DNA from: an uncultured Bacteroidota bacterium
GTDB taxonomy: Bacteria; Bacteroidota; Bacteroidia; Bacteroidales; P3
Reading direction: 5' to 3'
DNA length: 64,000 nt
Assembly: GCA_902777005.1 (NCBI GenBank)
Contig: CACYSB010000006.1
Coordinates: 186,001-250,000, forward strand
Every line of letters begins with the position of its first letter. Positions within the stretch are counted from its first letter, which is position 1. The position numbers and the translations under genes are program-made. Below are positions 18,273 through 27,403 of this stretch, in pieces. The notes under the pieces were generated by a model. That model was given only the letters and a program-made list of their open reading frames with translations, did no database searches and had not been told where the DNA came from.

Positions 18273-18416
18273 AAGTGGAGTCGGGTATGAGATGAGTATG
18301 GGATGGACGAGAGATGGGTATGAGGTGGTCGGCGGGAAGTCGGACCGGCGTCAGAAGGGGCATCGGATAAAAGCACGTAATTCCTAATTTCTAATTCCTG
18401 ATTTCTTTTTTTTTCG

Positions 18417-18424
18417 TATCTTTG
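18417..18424 (+). promoter_or_regulatory. Promoter -7 element of M13 peptidase gene
   Basis: TATCTTTG followed by CATTTTG, 37 bp before the ATG at 18462. Preceded by a T-rich tract but no TTTG box at the usual distance. Confidence 0.75.
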
Positions 18425-18461
18425 CATTTTGTTTTGGAAACAATAATAAATTAAATAAAAC

Positions 18462-20519
18462 ATGAAAAAAACCTTATTAAGCATTGCTACTATGGCAGTT
18501 ATCGCTACTGGTTGCCAGCACAAGGCCGAGTTGAAATCGGGTGTGAATCTGGACAACTTTGACACTACGGTCCGTTTGGAGGACGATTTCTACCAGTTTG
18601 CCTGCGGCGGCTGGATGAAAAACAACCCGCTCGATGCCGAGCATTCGCGCTACGGTGCCTTCGACGTGCTGGCCGAGAATGCGTTGAAGAACGTCAACGA
18701 CATCATCGACTCGGTGAGCAAGAACGAGAACAAGGCCGGTTCGCTGGCGGACAAGATTGCCACGATGTACAACATCGGCATGGACACCGTCAAACTGCAG
18801 GAGCAGGGCGCCGCCCCGCTGATGCCCTATTTGGAGGAAATCAACAACCTGAAGACCCGCGAGGATGTGTGGGCTCAGCTGCTGAAGATGCACCGTCGCG
18901 GCTATGGTGTGCTCTTTGGTGTGATGGGCGAAGCCGACAAGGACGATGCCAACATGTGCATTGCTTGGGCTTGGCAAAGCGGCCTCGGTCTGGGGGACCG
19001 CGACTACTATCTGCTCGACGAGGGCAACAACAAGAACATCCGCAAGGGCTATGTGGAGCTGATGGAGAAGGAGTTCGCTATGGCCGGCTACGACAAGATG
19101 AGCGGCAAGAAAGCCGACAAGCTGGCTCAGACGGTGATGGCCTTCGAGACCCGTTTGGCCAAAGCCATGAACACCAAGCTTGAGAACCGTAACCCGCAGG
19201 CTACCTTCAACCGTTTCACGGTCGACAGCGCCAATGCCGTATACCCCAACATTGACTGGAAGGGTTACTTCGAGACCATGAACATCATGGAGGGCATGAA
19301 GAGCTTCAACATTGCCCAGCCCAAGTATTTCGAGGAGGTAAACAAGGTGCTAGCCGATGCCGACATTGAGACCCTGAAGGCCTACTTTGCATGGCAACAG
19401 ATTACCAGTGCCGCCAACTACCTGAGCGACGACTTCGTGAATGCAGAATTCGACTTCTTCGGCAAGCTGATGAGCGGCCGCGAGGAAATCCGTCCTCGCT
19501 GGAAACGCGTCACCAGCACCGTTGAGGGTGCCATGGGCGAGGCCCTTGGCCAGCTCTATGTCGAGAAGTACTTCCCCGCCGAGGCCAAGACCCGCATGGA
19601 GACCCTCGTGCAGAACCTCATCACTGCCCTGGGCCAGCGCATCGACATGGCCCAGTGGATGACGGACCAGACGAAGGCCAACGCTCACAAGAAGCTGAGC
19701 ACCATCTATGTGAAGATTGGCTATCCCAACAAGTGGCGCGACTATAGCGGCTTGGAAATCAAGAACGACAGTTACTATGCCAATGTGGTGCGCAGCAACG
19801 AGTTTGATGTGGCCTACATGATGAGCAAGATCAACAAGCCCGTCGACAAAGACGAGTGGCTGATGACTCCGCAGACCGTGAACGCCTACTATAACCCCAC
19901 GACGAACGAGATCTGCTTCCCGGCCGCCATCCTGCAGCCGCCGTTCTTCCAGTTTGACGCCGACGATGCCGCGAACTACGGTGCCATCGGAGTGGTTATC
20001 GGCCACGAGCTGACGCACGGCTTCGACGACCAGGGCCGTCAGTACGACGAGAACGGCAACCTGAACGACTGGTGGAGCGAAGAGGATGCCAAGAACTTCG
20101 ACGCCAACAAGCAGTGCCTGATAGAGGCCTTCAACAACTGCGTGGCCCTCGACGACCCGGAGCTGGGCAAGATGAACGGCAACGGCGAGCTGACGCTGGG
20201 TGAGAACATAGCCGACAACGGCGGCTTGCACGTGAGCTACCTGGCCATGCAGAACGCTATGGCGAAGAAGCAGGTGAACAAGGAGGAGATGGACGGCTTC
20301 ACGCCGGAGCAGCGCTTCTTCCTGGCCTACGCGGCAGTGTGGGCGAGCAACATACGTCCGGCCGCTGCGCTGCAGCTGACGCAGATGGATGTGCACTCGC
20401 TGGGTCGCAACCGTGTGAATGTGGCCCTGCCGCAGGTGACGGAGTTCATCGATGCTTTCGGCATCAAGGAGGGTGACGGCATGTGGCTGGCCCCCGAGAA
20501 GAGGGTGGTGCTGTGGTAG
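18462..20519 (+). CDS. M13 family metallopeptidase lipoprotein (PepO/neprilysin-like)
   Basis: 685 residues. Lipoprotein signal MKKTLLSIATMAVIATGC (lipobox ATGC), so it acts at a membrane facing the periplasm or surface. The N-terminal part (FYQFACGGWMKNNPLDAEHS) and the C-terminal zinc domain (VIGHELTHGFDDQGRQYD, then GENIADNGG and the end MWLAPEKRVVLW) are diagnostic of M13 oligopeptidases; HELTH gives two zinc ligands and GENIAD the third (Glu). All catalytic residues look intact. It is preceded by a consensus promoter. The MATE gene begins inside its last codons. Confidence 0.95.
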   Translation: MKKTLLSIATMAVIATGCQHKAELKSGVNLDNFDTTVRLEDDFYQFACGGWMKNNPLDAEHSRYGAFDVLAENALKNVNDIIDSVSKNENKAGSLADKIATMYNIGMDTVKLQEQGAAPLMPYLEEINNLKTREDVWAQLLKMHRRGYGVLFGVMGEADKDDANMCIAWAWQSGLGLGDRDYYLLDEGNNKNIRKGYVELMEKEFAMAGYDKMSGKKADKLAQTVMAFETRLAKAMNTKLENRNPQATFNRFTVDSANAVYPNIDWKGYFETMNIMEGMKSFNIAQPKYFEEVNKVLADADIETLKAYFAWQQITSAANYLSDDFVNAEFDFFGKLMSGREEIRPRWKRVTSTVEGAMGEALGQLYVEKYFPAEAKTRMETLVQNLITALGQRIDMAQWMTDQTKANAHKKLSTIYVKIGYPNKWRDYSGLEIKNDSYYANVVRSNEFDVAYMMSKINKPVDKDEWLMTPQTVNAYYNPTTNEICFPAAILQPPFFQFDADDAANYGAIGVVIGHELTHGFDDQGRQYDENGNLNDWWSEEDAKNFDANKQCLIEAFNNCVALDDPELGKMNGNGELTLGENIADNGGLHVSYLAMQNAMAKKQVNKEEMDGFTPEQRFFLAYAAVWASNIRPAAALQLTQMDVHSLGRNRVNVALPQVTEFIDAFGIKEGDGMWLAPEKRVVLW

Positions 20520-21853
20520 AACTGTCGGGACACTACAGCCATAGCCGAATAGTGCGCTCGGTGCTGCCGAGCATCGGCATGGTACTGATAACATCCGTCT
20601 ACTCGATAGTAGACGGATTTTTTGTGGCGAACTTTGCGGGGAAGACCGGCTTTGCGGCCATCAACCTGACGTTCCCGGTGATCATGATGATAGGGGCGCT
20701 GGGGCTGATGATAGGCAGCGGCGGCGGGGCGCTGGTGGCGAAGATAAAAGGGGAGGGGTATCCGAAGAAGGCCGACCGGGTGTTCACGATGCTGGTGCAG
20801 TTCGGACTGCTGGTAGGAGTGGTGCTGGGCGTTGCGCTGGCAGTGGGCGCACCGGCGGTGGCGCGGTGGCTGGGAGCCGACGAGCCGATGATGGAGGAGA
20901 GCATAGAGTACATACGGCTGAACATGATAGGGATGCCGGGCTTTGTGCTGCAGTGTGCCTTCCAGTCGTTCTACATGGCTGCGGAGCGGCCGCAGCTGGG
21001 GACGGTGATGAGCGTGGTGGCCGGGGTGACGAACATGGTGCTGGACGCGGTGCTGGTGTGGCTGTGCGGCATGGGGGTTGCGGGGGCGGCGCTGGCGACG
21101 TCGGCGGGCTGCGTAGTGGGCGGCTTGTTCCCGGTCTACTATTTTGCTTCGCGGCGCAACCGCGGCAGCCTGCACATCACGCCCACGCGCATCATCTGGC
21201 CCTACATAGGTAAGGCCTGCAGCAACGGGCTGTCGGAATACGTGACCAACATAGCGATGAACATAGTGACCATCTGCTACAATATGCAGCTGATGCGCCA
21301 CCTTGGAGAGGACGGTGTGTCGGCCTACGGGGTGATGATGTACGTGGCGTTTATCTTCGCGGCGGTGTTTATCGGCTACAACATAGGCATCACGCCGGTG
21401 ATAGGCTACCACTACGGAGCTGGAGACGTGAAGGAACAGCGGTCGCTGATGCTCAAGTCGTTCACGATACTGGGGGTGTTGGGGGTGCTGATGACGCTGA
21501 CGGCGGAGCTGTTTGCCAGACCGCTGGCGTGGGTGTTTGTGGGATACGATGCGGCGCTGACGGAGTTGACGGTGAATGCGATGAGAATCTATATGCTGGC
21601 GTTCGTCATCAGCGGCTGCAATATGTTTGTGTCGGCATTGTTCACGGGAATGAACAATGGAGCGGTGAGCGCAGTGGTGGCATTTGCGCGGACGCTGGTG
21701 TTCGAGCTGGCGTGCGTGTGGACGCTGCCGGCCCTGATGGGCATAGACGGCATATGGCTCTCGTGGCCAATCAGCGAGGTGCTCTCGCTGTTGCTGTCGG
21801 CGATACTGATAGTACGCTATGCGCCGCAGCTGTTGTCTAAGCGCGCTTCCTGA
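20513..21853 (+). CDS. MATE family efflux transporter
   Basis: About 446 residues, 12 predicted membrane helices in two six-helix halves. It starts at GTG 20513 (MVELSGHYSHSRIVRSVLPSIG), overlapping the M13 stop; a GTG at 20483 would extend it 10 codons. Family features include SVYSIVDGFFVANFAG in helix 1 and TFPVIMMIGALGLMIGSGGG in helix 2. This is the DinF/NorM-like group that exports cationic drugs or metabolites using Na+ or H+. Substrate unknown. Its end overlaps the terC-like gene on the other strand by 17 bp. Confidence 0.88.
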   Translation: MVELSGHYSHSRIVRSVLPSIGMVLITSVYSIVDGFFVANFAGKTGFAAINLTFPVIMMIGALGLMIGSGGGALVAKIKGEGYPKKADRVFTMLVQFGLLVGVVLGVALAVGAPAVARWLGADEPMMEESIEYIRLNMIGMPGFVLQCAFQSFYMAAERPQLGTVMSVVAGVTNMVLDAVLVWLCGMGVAGAALATSAGCVVGGLFPVYYFASRRNRGSLHITPTRIIWPYIGKACSNGLSEYVTNIAMNIVTICYNMQLMRHLGEDGVSAYGVMMYVAFIFAAVFIGYNIGITPVIGYHYGAGDVKEQRSLMLKSFTILGVLGVLMTLTAELFARPLAWVFVGYDAALTELTVNAMRIYMLAFVISGCNMFVSALFTGMNNGAVSAVVAFARTLVFELACVWTLPALMGIDGIWLSWPISEVLSLLLSAILIVRYAPQLLSKRAS

Positions 21854-22790
21854 TAAGCATAGAGAGCAAGACGGAGACGACGAGGATGCCGAGAATGACG
21901 GCGAGGGAGGCGAGAGTCGGCACATGCCAGCCGAGGAACTCGCCTCCTATCATTTTGATACCGATGAAGCAAAGGAGAGCACCGAGGCCGTAGTGGAGGA
22001 GCCAGAAGCGGTCGGCGATGTTGGAGAGGAGGAAGAAGAGGGAGCGGAGGCCCATGATGGCGAAGATGTTGGATGTGTAGACGATGACGGGGTTCTTGGT
22101 GACGGAGAAGACGGCGGGGATGGAGTCGACGGCGAAGATGATGTCGGAGAACTCAATGACCAGCAGTACGAGGAAGAGAGGAGTCATTTTGCCGGCGTGG
22201 AAGAAGTCGTGCCCGTGGCTCTCGGATGTGACGGGGAAGTGCTTGGAGGCGAAACGTACGACGGGGTGGTTGGCGGTGTCAATCTGCTCTTCGCTCTGCG
22301 GGCGGAACATCTTGATGCCGCTGTAGATGAGTATGACGCCGAAGACTGCCAGCAGCCAGGAGAATTTGGTGACAAGCGCTCCGAGGGCGAAGATGAAGAT
22401 GAAGCGGAGCACTATGGCACCGAAGATGCCCCAGAAGAGGACGCGGTGGTAGTACTCCTTTTTGATGCCGAAGGAGACGAATATCATAATCATCACGAAG
22501 ATGTTGTCGATGGAGAGGCTTTCCTCGAGGAAGTAACCGGCGAGGTACTCGGACATCATCTCGCGGCGGTAGGCGGCGAGGTCGGTGACAGCCTCATGAG
22601 GTGGCATCATCCAGTCGCCGAAGAAGAGAATGAGCACGGCGAACCCCATAGCCAACGCTACCCAGATGGCGGTCCAGATGCCGGCCTCTTTGGCGCTGAC
22701 AATGTGGTCTTTCTTGTGGAACACAAAGAGGTCGAGGGTGAGCATAACCACAACAAAGACCATGAAGAGAGAGAAGAATAAAGTGTTCAT
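21837..22790 (-). CDS. TerC/Alx family integral membrane protein
   Basis: 317 residues from ATG 22790. About eight to nine membrane helices, with the family's acidic intramembrane motifs: FLEESLSIDNIFVMIMIF, VVLLVIEFSDIIFAVDSIPA and a C-terminal LLCFIGIKMIGGEF. TerC/Alx proteins are linked to manganese export or tellurite resistance, and Alx in E. coli is alkali-induced. No other ter gene is near, so a metal-homeostasis role is more likely than tellurite resistance. Convergent with the MATE gene, overlapping by 17 bp. Confidence 0.9.
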   Translation of the reverse strand: MNTLFFSLFMVFVVVMLTLDLFVFHKKDHIVSAKEAGIWTAIWVALAMGFAVLILFFGDWMMPPHEAVTDLAAYRREMMSEYLAGYFLEESLSIDNIFVMIMIFVSFGIKKEYYHRVLFWGIFGAIVLRFIFIFALGALVTKFSWLLAVFGVILIYSGIKMFRPQSEEQIDTANHPVVRFASKHFPVTSESHGHDFFHAGKMTPLFLVLLVIEFSDIIFAVDSIPAVFSVTKNPVIVYTSNIFAIMGLRSLFFLLSNIADRFWLLHYGLGALLCFIGIKMIGGEFLGWHVPTLASLAVILGILVVSVLLSMLIRKRA

Positions 22791-22805
22791 TTGCACAATA
22801 TTTTT

Positions 22806-22886
22806 ATTAGTTTTAAGTTTTAAGTTTTGAGTTTTAAGTGAGGCGGCAGATACTTAAAACTTACAACTTACAGCTTATAACTCAAA
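22806..22886. repeat. Simple AGTTTTAAGT/ACTTAAAACT repeats with hairpin before chrA
   Basis: Four TTTTAAG/TTTTGAG units (22811-22839) face ACTTAAAACT and ACTTACAACTTACAGCTTATAACTC on the other side. The 10-bp arms at 22830-22839 and 22852-22861 form a perfect stem. It lies in the divergent gap between terC and chrA; no consensus promoter is visible there. Confidence 0.5.
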
Positions 22887-22888
22887 AA

Positions 22889-23428
22889 ATGGTAAAATAT
22901 TGTGATATATTCTGGAGTTTTCTGAAGGTGGGTGCGTTCACCGTCGGCGGCGGCTACGCAATGATACCGCTTATGCAGCGGGAGTTGGTGACGAAGCACG
23001 GCTGGATGGGCGAGGAGGAGTTCATGGACCAGGTGGCCCTGAGTCAGGCGATGCCTGGAGTCTTTGCCGTCAATATGGCCACAATGACGGGCTACCGACT
23101 GCGCGGCAAGGGTGGTGCAGCGGTGGCGATAGTGGGCAACGTGCTGATGCCGATAGTATTTATACTGGCGCTGGCTATGTTCTTCCGCACCTTTCGCGAG
23201 AACCCCGTCGTAGAGCGCATCTTCATGGGATTGCGGCCTTGTGTTGTCGCCCTCATTGCCGCTCCGGTGTTCACTATGGCCAAGAGTGCAAAGGTGACGT
23301 GGAGCAACGTCTGGATACCCATAGCCTCTGCTCTGCTTATATGGTTGCTGGGTGTGAGCCCGATAGTCGTTGTCCTCGTCGCTGCTCTCGGAGGGTATTT
23401 ATACTCCCGCCTGCGGCATAATCCATAA
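22889..23428 (+). CDS. chrA: Chromate transporter family protein, first half
   Basis: 179 residues from ATG 22889. Short-chain CHR family protein (one domain, about six helices); the conserved N-terminal motif FLKVGAFTVGGGYAMIPLMQREL and the loop FMDQVALSQAMPGVFAVNMAT are present. Short-chain CHR proteins work as pairs, and the partner follows 11 bp downstream. The family exports chromate or takes part in sulphate and other oxyanion transport; in gut or anaerobic bacteria the real substrate is unclear. Confidence 0.9.
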   Translation: MVKYCDIFWSFLKVGAFTVGGGYAMIPLMQRELVTKHGWMGEEEFMDQVALSQAMPGVFAVNMATMTGYRLRGKGGAAVAIVGNVLMPIVFILALAMFFRTFRENPVVERIFMGLRPCVVALIAAPVFTMAKSAKVTWSNVWIPIASALLIWLLGVSPIVVVLVAALGGYLYSRLRHNP

Positions 23429-23439
23429 ACCCGATAGAT

Positions 23440-24015
23440 ATGATATTCTTCCAGCTTTTCTACACTTTCCTCATCATAGGCGCCTTCACCTTCGGCGGGG
23501 GCTACTCGATGATAGCGCTGATACAGGGCGAGGTGGTTGGCCATTGGGGCTGGATGACGGCGCAGGAGTTCACCGACCTGCTGGCCGTTAGCCAGATGAC
23601 GCCCGGCCCCGTAGGCATCAACACCGCCACCTATGCTGGATACACCGCCGTCGTGAATGCCGGATACCCAGCATGGGCCGGAGTGTGCGGATCGCTGCTA
23701 GCTTCGCTGGCCGTCATCATCATTCCGGTGACGCTGGTGATGCTCGTCGGCAGCTGGCTGCTGAGCCACAAGGAGGAGCCGCGAGTGGCCACATTGATGA
23801 AGGTGGTGCGACTGGCTGTAGTAGGCCTAATTGCCGCTGCCGCTCTGGGACTTGTTGGTGTAGAGAGCTTTGGTAGCGTCGGCTTAAACAAACAGTTTAT
23901 CGTCTCTGTGGCCATCTTTGCAGCGGTCTTCATATTCAGTTGGCGCTATAAGAAAAGCCCGATACTACTGATTGTGGCATCGGGCCTTGTGGGATTGATA
24001 GTCTATTCGATATAA
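23440..24015 (+). CDS. chrA: Chromate transporter family protein, second half
   Basis: 191 residues, paralogous to its neighbour: FYTFLIIGAFTFGGGYSMIALIQGEV and FTDLLAVSQMTPGPVGINTATYAGY repeat the same motifs, here with the PGP form. The two probably form a heterodimer of inverted orientation. Gene ends exactly where the leftward ABC permease gene ends (no gap), so the transcripts converge. Confidence 0.9.
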   Translation: MIFFQLFYTFLIIGAFTFGGGYSMIALIQGEVVGHWGWMTAQEFTDLLAVSQMTPGPVGINTATYAGYTAVVNAGYPAWAGVCGSLLASLAVIIIPVTLVMLVGSWLLSHKEEPRVATLMKVVRLAVVGLIAAAALGLVGVESFGSVGLNKQFIVSVAIFAAVFIFSWRYKKSPILLIVASGLVGLIVYSI

Positions 24016-26379
24016 TCAGGGTTTGCGGAACTTCTTGATGAATCTCAACGACAGGCACGCTGCTGTGAACCATGCTCCAGCCTGTATCCACAGGGTGAGG
24101 TAGTGCTGGCGCACTTCGGCTAAAGTGGCTCCCATAGAGGTTATCCCTACAAATCCCTGTATTCCTGGCGTCGACGGGAAGAGATAGGAGAGGGCGTTCC
24201 AGAAGGTAGGCATGTTGCTGTGTGGCCACACGATGCCACTCATGAAGAATAGCAACACACTGAACCACAGTAGTCCCAACAGTCCGGAGAACTGCTCGCG
24301 GACGAAGAAGTTGCCTATCGTCAGCCCCATGCTCACCACAGCGATGAGCAGCGGCAGGATGAACAGCAGTATGTCGTGCAGGTTGCTCAACTGCGGCAGC
24401 CCGAAGAGGCGCGGTATTATCCACAGGTCCATCAGTGTTATCGGCACATACAGCATCAGGAAGCAGAGCGTGCGCCCTACGGTGACGCGGTGGATACTGC
24501 GCGACCGCAGGCGCGCCGGTATCAGCCTCAGCGCCTTCTTGTTTTCGTTCGACTCGCCACACAGGATGGTGATACCGAAGAAGAGTGACTGGTGTATCAC
24601 CAGTATCAGTAGCGCCGGCACAAAGAACGACGCAAAGCCGCCGCTGGGGTTGTACATCCTGATGTCGTCATAGACGGCCGGCTGCATCATGTCGACAGCC
24701 TGCTGCCCAGTGGTGCCGGCCATCCCCATGCGTTCCAGCTCTATGGTGTGCATCTCGTCTATTAGCACAAAGCTGCCGCCAGTGGCCGCACTCTTGTAAT
24801 AGTAGAACGAGCTCATGTCGCAGAACACTCCTATACGGGCGGTACGCATCTCTGCAATCTTCTCGCTGAAGTCGGCCGGTATATAGTAGATGGCGTGTAT
24901 CTTGTGGTCGCGCATCAGCTGTTGAGCCTCCGCCAGCGTATTGCAGCGGTAGTGCACGTCGACTTCCGGCGTGGCGTCTATCTTGTGGGCGAAGCGCTTG
25001 CTCGCTTCACAATGACTCTCGTCGACCACCGCAACCGGCATGTTGTGCATGTATTCGGTACTGTATATCAGGCAGAAGACTACAGGGTAGAGCACCGTGG
25101 CCACAAAGAAGGCCAGCATCACCATCTTGTTGCTGAAGACACGCCGTATCTCGGCCGTGAAGACATCCCAGATGTCCACCAGTATCGACAGTCTCGATTT
25201 GATACTTCCGGTCGGAGGTTGCATACTCTTAAAACCTTCATCCTCCACGGGATCCTCCGAGTAATGCCTGCCGGCCCATACTCCCGCAAGCCCGGCAAGC
25301 CCAAAGGCGAGCAGCGCCACAAAGTGCGGCCACGTGTGCTCGAGTCCGTTGCCGAAGATGGCTATGTCGCAATAGTTCAGGTAGTAGTGGCGGATAGGGT
25401 AGAGCCAGCTGATACCCGTAAAGACTCGCGGCATCGCCTCTATGGGGAACGAGAAGCCGCTCAGCGAGAAGCACAGAGCTCCATAGACGGCGCCGATACC
25501 TAGGGCTATCTCCGGTACGAGACTCACGATGAGCACCGCTGCACACTGTACGGCGGCGATAAGCATCACCGAGTTGGCCATCATCATCAGCCAGCTGCCC
25601 TCGAATGGGAAGTGCATCGGGCCGAACATCAGCAGGTTGGCAATCAGTAGCAGCAGGCTATAGAGTATCGTGTAGGGCAGCAGTTTCCCCATGAATGCGT
25701 GCAGGCGGTTACCTTTGGCTTTCCGCATCAGGTTGCGTACTGTGCGTTTCTCGCGTTCGCGCACAAGTACATATATAGAGTGCTGCAAAGCAATAAACGA
25801 GATGAGGGCCGGTATGAGGGTCGTCATCAAGTATATCTTGTAGCTTGAGAGTGGGTTGCCCACGAGGTGGGTGTCGAATTCCACCGGCATTATCAGACCC
25901 ATGACCTTCTCCTCGTCGTAGCCCTTCTTGCGGAACACCTCGCGCTGTACGGCGCCGGCAGCCAGCATGCCCATGGTGGCCAACTGCTTGTAGCTCAGCA
26001 TTCCGGCCAGCAGGTACGAGGTGTTGGTGTAGAGGCCGAAATGCGGGGCGTGGAATTGCAGCAGCTCGTTGTACGTGCCTTTCGGTATTTCGTAGAAGGC
26101 GAAAATCTCGCCCCGTTGTATCGCCTGGCGGGCCTGCGTGTGGTTGTCGTAGACGGCGACCACAGAGACTCCCTGTGTGGCCTCTAGCTCGTGGCACAAG
26201 CGGCGCGAAAGGTAGGTGTGGTCCATATCCACCACAGCCACCGGCAGCTTCTCCGGCATCCCTTCTCGCGTCAATGTGGCAAAGAAAGTGAACGCCAGCA
26301 CCACCCCCAATGTGAGCAGTATCACATAGCGGGGATTGTGCCAGATGAGGCTCAGTTCACGTTTGAATACACGAATCAT
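24016..26379 (-). CDS. Double-length ABC-2 type permease (two units fused)
   Basis: 787 residues containing two tandem ABC-2/YhgE-type permeases. Unit 1 (about 1-375) starts VFKRELSLIWHNPRYVILLTLG, then a periplasmic segment with LPVAVVDMDHTYLSR; unit 2 (about 405-787) restarts with VDIWDVFTAEIRRVFSNKMVMLAF and NMPVAVVDESHCEASKRF. Each has one N-terminal helix, a large periplasmic domain and five C-terminal helices. In relatives the two are usually separate genes. No ATPase gene lies in the operon. With HlyD and TolC it should form a tripartite exporter. Confidence 0.85.
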   Translation of the reverse strand: MIRVFKRELSLIWHNPRYVILLTLGVVLAFTFFATLTREGMPEKLPVAVVDMDHTYLSRRLCHELEATQGVSVVAVYDNHTQARQAIQRGEIFAFYEIPKGTYNELLQFHAPHFGLYTNTSYLLAGMLSYKQLATMGMLAAGAVQREVFRKKGYDEEKVMGLIMPVEFDTHLVGNPLSSYKIYLMTTLIPALISFIALQHSIYVLVREREKRTVRNLMRKAKGNRLHAFMGKLLPYTILYSLLLLIANLLMFGPMHFPFEGSWLMMMANSVMLIAAVQCAAVLIVSLVPEIALGIGAVYGALCFSLSGFSFPIEAMPRVFTGISWLYPIRHYYLNYCDIAIFGNGLEHTWPHFVALLAFGLAGLAGVWAGRHYSEDPVEDEGFKSMQPPTGSIKSRLSILVDIWDVFTAEIRRVFSNKMVMLAFFVATVLYPVVFCLIYSTEYMHNMPVAVVDESHCEASKRFAHKIDATPEVDVHYRCNTLAEAQQLMRDHKIHAIYYIPADFSEKIAEMRTARIGVFCDMSSFYYYKSAATGGSFVLIDEMHTIELERMGMAGTTGQQAVDMMQPAVYDDIRMYNPSGGFASFFVPALLILVIHQSLFFGITILCGESNENKKALRLIPARLRSRSIHRVTVGRTLCFLMLYVPITLMDLWIIPRLFGLPQLSNLHDILLFILPLLIAVVSMGLTIGNFFVREQFSGLLGLLWFSVLLFFMSGIVWPHSNMPTFWNALSYLFPSTPGIQGFVGITSMGATLAEVRQHYLTLWIQAGAWFTAACLSLRFIKKFRKP

Positions 26380-27365
26380 TCGTTGTCAACAATTATTGCT
26401 GTCATTCCGGGACGCAGCCCTTCGATGTTCAGCAGCGGCACCACCTTCACGTCGAAGCTCTTCACGTCGTATTGTCCGTTTGTCTTGGTGGCGCGCCAAG
26501 TGGCGTAGCTGGCCATAGCCTGCACGCGGCTGACGGCACAGGGGTAGGTCTGCTCACCGAGAGCCGGAATGCGCACCATCACCGTCTGGCCTGTCTTGAT
26601 GTCGCCCAGCATATCCTCGCGCACTGCGAAGAAGAACCAGCAGTCGCTCATGTCGAGAATGGAGAGCACGGGGCTTCCGGTACCAATCAGGTCGCCCAGT
26701 TTGGCGAAAATCTCCACCACCTCACCGTCGCACGGGGCAATGAGGTAGCTGTCGTCGAGATAGCTCTGCACCTCGGCCACAGCACCTGTGGCTCTGCCCA
26801 CGAGGGCGGCGGCAGCGTCCTTGTCCTCTACCTGTGCGCCCTCTTTGGCCATCAGGTACTGCTGCTCGGCAGCGGCACAGTCGGCCTGTGCCACCTTGTA
26901 TTTGGCCTCCACCTCGTCGTACTGCTGTGCGCTCACCACACCTTTCTCCTTCAGGCCTTTCACACGCTCGTAGCTCTTGCGGTACACCTCTTCGGCAGCC
27001 TGAGCCTTCTGCCACACCTGATAAGCCATCTGCACCTGCTGCGAGCGGGCGCCGTGAATGGCTTTGCGGTTCTGTGCACTGGCGGCATCGTGGGCGGCAG
27101 TGGCCTGCATCATCTTGGCATTCACCTGCTTGCTGCCGATATGCGCCAAGGTGTCTCCGCGACGCACGCGGTCGCCCTCTTTCACATAGATGCTGTCGAT
27201 ATGGCCGGGAACCATATTGCTCACCCTGTACTCCGAAGCGTCGGCTTCGCCGGTAATCATCTCCTTCTGCGGCTTGATGGCCAAGAGGCCCACAATGGCC
27301 ACAATAGCCACTGTGGCTATCAGAACTGCCAATCCTGCCAAAAGCGATTTGTTCGTCTCTTTCAT
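26376..27365 (-). CDS. HlyD family secretion (periplasmic adaptor) protein
   Basis: 329 residues. One N-terminal membrane helix (LLAGLAVLIATVAIVAIVGLLAI), a lipoyl/barrel-sandwich half (VSNMVPGHIDSIYVKEGDRV), a long coiled-coil hairpin (about 85-190, RVKGLKEKGVVSAQQYDEVEAKYK), the second lipoyl half (SYLIAPCDGEVVEIFAKLGDLI) and a beta-barrel domain. Links an inner-membrane permease to a TolC channel. The stop overlaps the permease start by four bases; the TolC gene lies 38 bp upstream. Confidence 0.93.
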   Translation of the reverse strand: MKETNKSLLAGLAVLIATVAIVAIVGLLAIKPQKEMITGEADASEYRVSNMVPGHIDSIYVKEGDRVRRGDTLAHIGSKQVNAKMMQATAAHDAASAQNRKAIHGARSQQVQMAYQVWQKAQAAEEVYRKSYERVKGLKEKGVVSAQQYDEVEAKYKVAQADCAAAEQQYLMAKEGAQVEDKDAAAALVGRATGAVAEVQSYLDDSYLIAPCDGEVVEIFAKLGDLIGTGSPVLSILDMSDCWFFFAVREDMLGDIKTGQTVMVRIPALGEQTYPCAVSRVQAMASYATWRATKTNGQYDVKSFDVKVVPLLNIEGLRPGMTAIIVDNE

Positions 27366-27403
27366 CTTCTTTTCTATAATCTTTAAACCTTAAACTTTAA
27401 ACT